Part shown: positions 1 to 5,142 of the stretch, in pieces | How positions within the stretch are numbered: position 1 is the stretch's first letter | How the letters are laid out: each line of letters begins with the position of its first letter | DNA from: an uncultured Eubacteriales bacterium | GTDB lineage: Bacteria > Bacillota > Clostridia > Oscillospirales > QAMX01 | NCBI GenBank assembly: GCA_900551265.1 | Contig: URVL01000092.1 | Location: 1 to 8,427, forward strand | DNA: 8,427 nucleotides | Direction of reading: 5' to 3' | Program-made: the position numbers and the translations under genes | Notes under the pieces: generated by a model | What the model was told of the DNA's origin: nothing | What the model saw: only the letters and a program-made list of their open reading frames with translations | The model's database searches: none

Positions 1-3000
1 GCCCGCCGGCGGGACATTATGCCCCTTGACAATGGCCTCATAGGTCTTGACACGGCCCACGAGATCATCGGACTTAACCGTCAGCATTTCCTGAAGCATA
101 TAGGCGGCGCCATAAGCCTCGAGCGCCCAAACCTCCATTTCGCCGAAACGCTGTCCGCCAAACTGCGCCTTACCGCCGAGCGGCTGCTGCGTAACAAGGC
201 TGTACGGGCCGGTGGAACGTGCGTGAATCTTATCGTCAACCAGATGGTGCAGCTTTAAGAAGTACATGTAGCCGACCGTTACGGGATTATCAAACGGTTC
301 CCCGGTCCGTCCATCATAAAGCGTCATCTTGCCGGAGCGGTCGAGCCCGGCCAGGTCAAGCGTTTCCAAAATATCCTCATAGCTCGCGCCGTCAAAGACC
401 GGGGTGGCAATCTTCCAGCCCAGACGTTTTGCCGCATGGCCAAGGTGAACCTCAAGCACCTGTCCGATGTTCATACGGGACGGGACGCCGAGGGGATTCA
501 GTACAATATCAACAGGGGTGCCGTCCGGCAAAAACGGCATATCCTCCTGCGGCAGGATACGGGAAATAACGCCCTTGTTACCATGGCGGCCGGACATTTT
601 ATCACCAACGGAAATTTTACGCTTCTGTGCAATATAGCAGCGCACAACCATATTGACGCCAGGCGAAAGCTCGTCTCCGTTTTCGCGGGTAAATACCTTT
701 ACATCCACAATAATGCCGCTCTCGCCGTGCGGTACTTTTAAGGACGTATCGCGAACTTCACGGGCCTTTTCCCCAAAGATGGCGCGCAGCAGGCGTTCTT
801 CGGCAGTCAACTCCGTCTCGCCCTTCGGCGTAACCTTGCCGACCAGAATGTCGCCGCTGCGGACCTCCGCGCCAATACGGATAATTCCGCGTTCATCAAG
901 ATCCTTCAGCGCGTCGTCGCCAACATTCGGGATGTCGCGTGTGATCTCCTCCGGGCCCAGCTTGGTATCGCGGGACTCGATTTCATACTCCTCGATATGG
1001 ATCGAGGTGAAAATATCTTCGCGGACCAGGCGCTCATTTAAAAGCACCGCATCCTCATAGTTATAGCCTTCCCAGGTCATAAAGGCGATGAGCATGTTGC
1101 GGCCCAGCGCGACTTCGCCTTCCTGTGTAGACGGTCCGTCGGCAATGACGTCGCCCTTTTTCACCTTCATGCCGACCGAGACAATCGGCCGCTGATTGAC
1201 GCAGGTTCCCTGGTTGGAGCGCAAAAACTTAATCAGGTCATAGCTCACTTCGCCGCGGCCCTCGTACTGAATGACAATCTGGCGGGCGCTGACGCTCTTT
1301 ACCACGCCGTCTCGCTCTGCAAGCACCACGTTGCCGGAGTCGACGGCAGCCTTGTATTCCATACCGGTGCCAACAATCGGTGCCTCCGGTACAAGCAGCG
1401 GAACAGCCTGCTTCTGCATGTTCGAACCCATCAGTGCACGAGTTGCCTCATCGTGCTCCAGGAAGGGGATCATGGCGGTCGCTACGGAGACCATCATGCG
1501 GGCCGAACAGTCCATATAATCCACGCGGTCACGGTCAACTTCAATAATTTCATTGCGGTAGCGGCAGGTGACACGCGGATTGGCAAGCCGTCCCTCCTCG
1601 TCAAGCGGCTCAATGGCCTGCGCAACGATATACTCATCCTCTATGTCCGCCGTCATATATTGCACTTCATCAGTCAGCTTGCCCGTTGCCTTATCGATCC
1701 GGCGGTATGGCGCTTCAATAAAACCGTATTCATTGACCTTCGCATAAGAGGCCAGATAGGAAATCAGGCCAATGTTCGGGCCTTCCGGCGTCTCAATCGG
1801 GCACATGCGGCCATAGTGCGAATAGTGCACGTCGCGCACCTCGAAGTTTGCGCGTTCGCGGGAAAGGCCGCCGGGGCCGAGCGCCGACATACGGCGCTTG
1901 TGCGTCAGCTCCGCCAGCGGGTTCGTCTGGTCCATAAACTGTGAAAGCGGTGAGGAACCAAAGAACTCCTTGATCGCCGTTGTCACAGGACGGATGTTGA
2001 TTAAAGACTGCGGCGTAACAATGTCCAGGTCCTGGATCGTCATACGCTCGCGGATCACGCGCTCCATGCGGGAGAAGCCGATCCGGAACTGGTTCTGCAA
2101 AAGCTCACCCACCGAACGCAGGCGGCGGTTACCGAGATGATCGATATCGTCCGTATCGCCGATGCCGGAAGCCAGGCCATTTAAGTAGTTGATGGAGGCC
2201 AAAATATCCTCAACTGTAATATGCTTCGGAACCAACTCGTCCACATGCTCTGCAAGAGCCTCTTTCAGAGCCTCGTCATCCTCGCACTCCTCACGCAGAC
2301 GGCAGAACACGTCAAACCGCGCGCGGTCACGGATACCGGCCTCACGCGGATCAAAATCGACAAAATACTTGAGATCCACCGTGCAGTTGGAGAAAATGAC
2401 AACGGTCTTATCCCCCACGGTAACTTTTACACGGTTGATGCCGGCGCGTTCAATTTCCTGCGCCTGCTCACGCGTAAGCGTCTCGCCGGCCTCAGCCATC
2501 AACTCGCCGGTCAGCGGGTTTACGACCGGTTCCGCCAGCGTGCGTCCTGTCAGGCGCGGCGCAAGCGCCATCTTCTTATTGAACTTATAGCGGCCGACGT
2601 TGGAAAGGTCATAGCGCCGCGGATCAAAAAAGAGGTTGTTGATCAGGGTGCGCGCAGAGTCCACAGTCGGCGGTTCGCCCGGACGCAGGCGTTTGTAAAT
2701 TTCAATCATCGCCTCGTCGGCGGTATGCGCAATGTCCTTATCAAGCGTCGCAACCAGACGCTCGTCCTCGCCAAACATCTCCAGGATTTCCGCGTTTGTG
2801 GTCACGCCGATGGAACGAATCAGCGAGGTGACGGGGAGTTTTCGGTTTTTATCGATACGCACATAGAAGATATCAGAGAGGTCGGTCTCATACTCAATCC
2901 AGGCGCCGCGGTATGGGATAACGGTCGCAGCGTAGACCTCTTTCTCGGATTTGTCCGCATGCGCCTCAAAGTACATACCGGGGCTGCGGACGATCTGCGA

Positions 3001-3402
3001 GACAATCACGCGTTCGGCGCCGTTGATCACAAAGGTACCGGAGTGCGTCATCAGCGGGAAATCTCCCATGAAGATTTCCTGTTCCTTGATCTCCTCGGTC
3101 TCGCGGTTGCGAAGGCGCATGCGCACCTTTAAGGGCGCGGCGTAGGTCGCGTCGCGCTCCTTGCATTCTTCGACGGTATATTTGGGTTTTTCATCGAGAG
3201 AATAGTCAATAAAGCTAAGCTCCAGATTTCCGGTATAGTCCGTGATGGCCGCCATATCACGGAAGACCTCGCGAAGCCCGGTATCGAGGAACCACTGATA
3301 GGAATTCTTCTGGATTTCAATCAGGTTCGGCATCTCGATGGCTTCGGAAAGCCTCGCATAACTCTTGCGGACAGTCCTGCCGCAGTGTATGTCGTGTACC
3401 AT
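1..3402 (-). CDS. rpoB: DNA-directed RNA polymerase subunit beta (partial, 3' end outside window)
   Basis: This is the beta subunit of RNA polymerase, which forms part of the catalytic cleft and the rifampicin pocket. 1134 codons are visible from ATG at 3402-3400, without interruption. The start follows GGAG at 3417-3414 with 11 nt spacing. The N-terminus ([18 protein letters not shown]) leads into the lobe/protrusion domains. The rifampicin region is at residues 482-510 ([20 protein letters not shown] and [12 protein letters not shown]). The active-site segment [13 protein letters not shown] carries Lys935 and Lys943, equivalent to E. coli K1065 and K1073. The C-terminal clamp motif [20 protein letters not shown] is present. 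The visible protein ends at [17 protein letters not shown], so compared with B. subtilis RpoB (about 1193 aa) roughly 60-110 residues are missing beyond the edge. Pro485 replaces the usual Gln of the GSSQLSQ motif. The upstream neighbour is an isomerase gene, not rplL. Confidence 0.98.
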   Translation of the reverse strand, partial: MVHDIHCGRTVRKSYARLSEAIEMPNLIEIQKNSYQWFLDTGLREVFRDMAAITDYTGNLELSFIDYSLDEKPKYTVEECKERDATYAAPLKVRMRLRNRETEEIKEQEIFMGDFPLMTHSGTFVINGAERVIVSQIVRSPGMYFEAHADKSEKEVYAATVIPYRGAWIEYETDLSDIFYVRIDKNRKLPVTSLIRSIGVTTNAEILEMFGEDERLVATLDKDIAHTADEAMIEIYKRLRPGEPPTVDSARTLINNLFFDPRRYDLSNVGRYKFNKKMALAPRLTGRTLAEPVVNPLTGELMAEAGETLTREQAQEIERAGINRVKVTVGDKTVVIFSNCTVDLKYFVDFDPREAGIRDRARFDVFCRLREECEDDEALKEALAEHVDELVPKHITVEDILASINYLNGLASGIGDTDDIDHLGNRRLRSVGELLQNQFRIGFSRMERVIRERMTIQDLDIVTPQSLINIRPVTTAIKEFFGSSPLSQFMDQTNPLAELTHKRRMSALGPGGLSRERANFEVRDVHYSHYGRMCPIETPEGPNIGLISYLASYAKVNEYGFIEAPYRRIDKATGKLTDEVQYMTADIEDEYIVAQAIEPLDEEGRLANPRVTCRYRNEIIEVDRDRVDYMDCSARMMVSVATAMIPFLEHDEATRALMGSNMQKQAVPLLVPEAPIVGTGMEYKAAVDSGNVVLAERDGVVKSVSARQIVIQYEGRGEVSYDLIKFLRSNQGTCVNQRPIVSVGMKVKKGDVIADGPSTQEGEVALGRNMLIAFMTWEGYNYEDAVLLNERLVREDIFTSIHIEEYEIESRDTKLGPEEITRDIPNVGDDALKDLDERGIIRIGAEVRSGDILVGKVTPKGETELTAEERLLRAIFGEKAREVRDTSLKVPHGESGIIVDVKVFTRENGDELSPGVNMVVRCYIAQKRKISVGDKMSGRHGNKGVISRILPQEDMPFLPDGTPVDIVLNPLGVPSRMNIGQVLEVHLGHAAKRLGWKIATPVFDGASYEDILETLDLAGLDRSGKMTLYDGRTGEPFDNPVTVGYMYFLKLHHLVDDKIHARSTGPYSLVTQQPLGGKAQFGGQRFGEMEVWALEAYGAAYMLQEMLTVKSDDLVGRVKTYEAIVKGHNVPPAG

Positions 3403-3476
3403 TCGCTTCTTCACTCCACTTCATCGGCCGGCAATATTAAACACCGGGTTGTGTTGTTACTTTTGTGGCATTGGTC

Positions 3477-3505
3477 TTGTAAAGCCATGCAAAACATACT
3501 ATAAT
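3477..3505 (+). promoter_or_regulatory. Plus-strand promoter facing the rpoB promoters
   Basis: On the plus strand, TTGTAA (3477-3482) and a perfect TATAAT (3500-3505) are separated by 17 bp. Start would be near 3512, running towards the minus-strand rpoB promoters about 50 bp away. No plus-strand gene follows, but a terminator-like stem with seven T's lies at 3665-3691. A TATAAT in AT-rich DNA can arise by chance; the correct spacing and the matching downstream terminator raise the odds. Confidence 0.4.
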
Positions 3506-3520
3506 AGCTCCATACTATGA

Positions 3521-3563
3521 GGCGAAAGTTGTAGCGGTCTTCTTAAGACACGGCTATATCGCC
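3521..3563. repeat. Compound stem-loop at the 5' end of the rpoB leader
   Basis: Three nested inverted repeats share one axis: GGCGA 3521-3525 with TCGCC 3559-3563, TAGC 3532-3535 with GCTA 3553-3556, and GTCTT 3537-3541 with AAGAC 3545-3549 around a 3-nt loop. The structure can form in RNA from either strand. On the minus strand it would be the first structure in rpoB mRNA made from P1, where a 5' hairpin could protect the message or affect early elongation. On the plus strand it would be the first hairpin of the candidate RNA. Confidence 0.5.
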
Positions 3564-3565
3564 AC

Positions 3566-3595
3566 ATTATACGGAATTATATTATATCATGGCAA
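3566..3595 (-). promoter_or_regulatory. rpoB promoter P1 (sigma-A type)
   Basis: On the minus strand, a -35 box TTGCCA (3595-3590) and a perfect -10 box TATAAT (3571-3566) are separated by 18 bp. Transcription would start near 3559, giving an rpoB leader of about 157 nt. The RNA 5' end would fall at a stem-loop whose arms are GGCGA and TCGCC. The call rests on sequence matches and position only. Confidence 0.65.
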
Positions 3596-3609
3596 AATTG
3601 CGAAATCAA
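3581..3609 (-). promoter_or_regulatory. rpoB promoter P2, overlapping upstream promoter
   Basis: On the minus strand, TTGATT (3609-3604) and TATAAT (3586-3581) are separated by 17 bp. A further overlapping TATAAT lies at 3581-3576, so three -10-like boxes sit within 21 bp. The -35 box lies in the loop of a TGCGA/TCGCA inverted repeat (3599-3603 and 3610-3614), which could be an operator. Tandem promoters would fit a heavily expressed polymerase gene, but which box is used cannot be told from sequence. Confidence 0.5.
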
Positions 3610-3622
3610 TCGCAGTTTCGTA

Positions 3623-3662
3623 CAATTTGAAAACTGTTTACAGTTTATTTTTGGACAAATTG
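3623..3662. repeat. Nested inverted repeats upstream of the rpoB promoters
   Basis: The outer arms are CAATTTG (3623-3629) and CAAATTG (3656-3662). The inner arms are AAACTGT (3631-3637) and ACAGTTT (3640-3646) with a 2-nt spacer. The inner dyad has the size and symmetry of a dimeric-regulator operator and lies about 20 bp upstream of the P2 -35 box. It could equally be an RNA hairpin in the plus-strand candidate. Both readings are inference. Confidence 0.45.
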
Positions 3663-3664
3663 AG

Positions 3665-3691
3665 AGCCGGGTTATGCACCCGGCTTTTTTT
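3665..3691 (+). terminator. Intrinsic terminator, T-tract on the plus strand
   Basis: A perfect 8-bp stem AGCCGGGT (3665-3672) / ACCCGGCT (3678-3685) with a 5-nt loop, followed by T's from 3685 to 3691 on the plus strand. It sits just past the stop codon of the minus-strand isomerase gene. In that direction, however, the stem is followed by CTCAATTTG, a poor U-tract. It may act weakly for the isomerase transcript, but its strong polarity is for plus-strand RNA. Confidence 0.65.
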
Positions 3692-3699
3692 CGTTTCTG

Positions 3700-4530
3700 T
3701 TACAGATGACAGTTCAGTTTTAAATACATCCTGGAGATCGCGGCGCTCTCATAGTCGTTGATCTCCGCACAGGGCGGCGGCATGCCCACGCAGGCAAAGC
3801 CCTCATAGCCGTGCGCCTGAAGCACTTTCAGATACCCTTTGACGTTCACCGTACCAAACCCCAAAGGCACAAAAGAGCGTCTGCCAAACAGAGGCGCATT
3901 CTTCTCCACCGTCGGATCGACATCCTTGAGATGGATATAGGCGACACGGCCGATGTAAGTCTCCAGCTGAACAATCGGGTCAACACCCGCCAGCGTAGCG
4001 TGTCCACAGTCCAGGCAGAGCTTCACCGTTTCCGGATCCGTATGCCCTGCGAAAAAGTCCACCTCTTCCGCCGTCGCCACATCCGTATAGGCATGTGGAT
4101 TATAGCAGAAAGTCACGCCGTGCGCCGCGGCATAGGCGCCCACCCGATTACACAGCTCCGCCTGCCGGCGAATAGCCGCCCAATCTACAGGACGGTCTCC
4201 CATATCCCGTCCCAACTCCCAATTCGGGCTCATGCTGATCAGGTAGTCCGCACCGGCAGCGGCTACAAAGTCCACATAGGAGGCAAGCGTTTCATATCCC
4301 TCATCCAAATTGGAATACAGCGCGGCAAACGACGCGCCATAGGACGCACAAATGCGCGAAACTTCCTCCGGCTCGTCAAAATACGGCACTATAAAAGACG
4401 CCATATTTTCTAGATATCGATACCCCAAATGCGTCAATTCCCGGACGCTTTGTTCAAAGGTGCGGCGGATTGCATTCCGGTTTCCGGCCAATTCGCGCAG
4501 CCACATCCATCCTGTATAGGCAATCTTCAT
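3700..4530 (-). CDS. TIM-barrel sugar-phosphate isomerase/epimerase family protein
   Basis: A 276-aa protein of the xylose-isomerase-like TIM-barrel superfamily (AP endonuclease 2 fold), which includes inosose dehydratase IolE and various sugar epimerases. The N-terminus MKIAYTGWMW is the usual first strand. KLCLDCGHATLAGVDPI (residues 170-186) and RVAYIHLKDVD (195-205) carry the typical metal-site Asp174, His177, His200 and Asp203. YNPHAYTDVAT (143-153) matches the substrate-side strand seen in IolE-like proteins. Length is normal. The start is ATG at 4530-4528 with SD GGGGGAG (4542-4536), 5 nt away, and a promoter just upstream. Two acidic positions common in the family seem changed (LGFG at 223-226 and ACVG at 246-249). 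The substrate cannot be named, and no sugar-transport or catabolic genes are visible beside it. It is probably cytoplasmic and monocistronic. Confidence 0.85.
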   Translation of the reverse strand: MKIAYTGWMWLRELAGNRNAIRRTFEQSVRELTHLGYRYLENMASFIVPYFDEPEEVSRICASYGASFAALYSNLDEGYETLASYVDFVAAAGADYLISMSPNWELGRDMGDRPVDWAAIRRQAELCNRVGAYAAAHGVTFCYNPHAYTDVATAEEVDFFAGHTDPETVKLCLDCGHATLAGVDPIVQLETYIGRVAYIHLKDVDPTVEKNAPLFGRRSFVPLGFGTVNVKGYLKVLQAHGYEGFACVGMPPPCAEINDYESAAISRMYLKLNCHL

Positions 4531-4551
4531 AGAAACTCCCCCTTTATCACG

Positions 4552-4580
4552 ATTGTACCACGACTACGCATACCGGTCAA
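4552..4580 (-). promoter_or_regulatory. Promoter of the isomerase gene
   Basis: On the minus strand, TTGACC (4580-4575) and TACAAT (4557-4552) are separated by exactly 17 bp, each one mismatch from consensus. Transcription would begin near 4545, leaving only about 15 nt of leader with the SD inside. No operator or catabolite-response site is evident next to it, which points to fairly constitutive sigma-A expression. Confidence 0.75.
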
Positions 4581-4618
4581 TCCGTTCCAGCTCCGCCAGT
4601 GTTCCACATAAAAACGCA

Positions 4619-4735
4619 AACCCGGCAGGCGTCGGTTCTGTTTTCCGTTCTGAATGGTCGGGTCACAGGCGGCTCCTGTGAATCCCGAAGCGCCGCATAC
4701 TGCGGCAGAAACGTTGAACTTTCGCTTACCGGGTT
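4619..4735. other. Predicted structured element between two minus-strand genes
   Basis: This non-coding stretch is closed by a 7-bp pair AACCCGG (4619-4625) / CCGGGTT (4729-4735). Inside is an 11-bp hairpin: CGGG 4659-4662 plus TCACAGG 4663-4669, pairing with CCTGTGA 4675-4681 and CCCG 4684-4687, with a 2-nt bulge. A second hairpin is GCCGCA 4692-4697 / TGCGGC 4701-4706. AAGCG (4688-4692) can also pair with CGCTT (4723-4727). The CCCG and CGGG segments can pair in a second, exclusive way. Short T-runs follow on both strands. It could be a 3' UTR/terminator region of the small gene or an RNA of its own. I match it to no known riboswitch. Confidence 0.35.
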
Positions 4736-4765
4736 CTCTTATGATTCAGTTTTTCCGTCTCGCGG

Positions 4766-5026
4766 TTACAAAAACGTCGCGAGCAGCCAGCCCAGGGCTC
4801 CCATGGCGAGCCCCACCGCTGCATATGGGACGTATTTCCAGTATCCGCGCCGGGAATGGCTGCGCATATAGCCCCGCGCAACGCGGCACGCCTCTCCCAA
4901 AATGTCTTCCGCGGTCACCCCGCTCTCCCGCAGCGCGTCGTCTTTCAGGATAAAGATTGCCTCCTCAAATACGCGCTTGTCCGGCGATTTTACAACGACA
5001 ACACGGCGAGCCATGCCTTTCACCAT
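4766..5026 (-). CDS. Small conserved-type protein with C-terminal membrane anchor
   Basis: An 86-aa protein of unknown function. Residues 1-60 are soluble and charged, starting MVKGMARRVVVVKSPDKR, with an amphipathic region around GVTAEDILGEACRVARGY (36-53). Residues 65-86 form one hydrophobic segment ending at the C-terminus (AAVGLAMGALGWLLATFL), preceded by Arg/Lys, as in tail-anchored or type-II small membrane proteins. I chose ATG at 5026-5024 because SD GGGGAGG (5040-5034) sits 7 nt upstream. A TTG start 6 codons earlier would place that SD inside the gene. Proteins of this shape occur in Clostridia, sometimes with a misleading translation-factor name (from memory, not checked). It follows spoIIE by 116 bp, so some read-through is possible, but it has its own promoter. 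Confidence 0.8.
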   Translation of the reverse strand: MVKGMARRVVVVKSPDKRVFEEAIFILKDDALRESGVTAEDILGEACRVARGYMRSHSRRGYWKYVPYAAVGLAMGALGWLLATFL

Positions 5027-5037
5027 GTATATTCCTC

Positions 5038-5057
5038 CCCTCAAAGGCCTTTGAGGG
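5038..5057. repeat. Perfect 20-bp palindrome overlapping the SD of the small membrane-protein gene
   Basis: The arms CCCTCAAAGG (5038-5047) and CCTTTGAGGG (5048-5057) are perfectly complementary. In minus-strand mRNA this gives an 8-bp stem with a GGCC loop, whose 3' arm ends with the first three G's of the SD (5040-5034). It also lies about 20 bp downstream of the -10 box. It could therefore be a protein operator or a hairpin limiting ribosome access. On the plus strand it is followed by TATTTTT, so weak termination of plus-strand RNA is another reading. Confidence 0.7.
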
Positions 5058-5079
5058 TATTTTTAACAGGATTTCGCTG

Positions 5080-5109
5080 ATTATACCTATGGTGTCAAGA
5101 TCTTATCAA
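5080..5109 (-). promoter_or_regulatory. Promoter of the small membrane-protein gene
   Basis: On the minus strand, TTGATA (5109-5104) and a perfect TATAAT (5085-5080) are separated by 18 bp. The leader would be about 47 nt and hold the 20-bp palindrome. A perfect TTGACA at 5098-5093 lies in the spacer, too close to this -10 (7 bp) to serve it. Confidence 0.55.
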
Positions 5110-5142
5110 TCGGTCAAAACTTGCCAAACACCCCCTTCCAAT

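Larger units (their letters stand above)
3512..3691 (+). ncRNA. Candidate structured RNA of about 180 nt, antisense to the rpoB leader start
   Basis: A plus-strand unit bounded by the promoter at 3477-3505 and the intrinsic terminator at 3665-3691. No open reading frame is convincing inside it. It would contain the 3521-3563 stem-loop, a small TGCGA/TCGCA hairpin (3599-3614), a two-part hairpin (3623-3662) and the terminator stem. Its first 50 nt or so would be complementary to the 5' end of the rpoB leader, and its transcription would collide with rpoB initiation. I do not recognise the family. It lacks the end-to-end closing stem expected of 6S RNA. The whole unit is inference from sequence signals. 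Confidence 0.3.

Noticed and set aside
2221..3132. Long open frame (303 codons) on the plus strand opposite rpoB
   Set aside because: It lies wholly antisense to a perfectly conserved rpoB frame. The translation is Arg/His-rich, without domain logic, and fits a shadow of GC-biased codons.
3512..3691. Identity of the candidate plus-strand RNA as 6S RNA (length about 180 nt)
   Set aside because: The length fits, but the two ends do not pair into the required closing stem and no central bubble flanked by long helices is seen.
3811..4413. Plus-strand open frame of 200 codons opposite the isomerase
   Set aside because: The minus-strand frame shows clear family motifs, an SD and a promoter. The plus frame shows none of these.
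4619..4735. Known riboswitch (cobalamin, glycine, c-di-GMP, T-box) or SRP RNA
   Set aside because: None of the conserved core strings of these families was found on either strand.
5024..5044. TTG start at 5044 for the small membrane-protein gene
   Set aside because: It would put the strong SD (5040-5034) inside the coding region and has no SD of its own. ATG at 5026 is correctly spaced.
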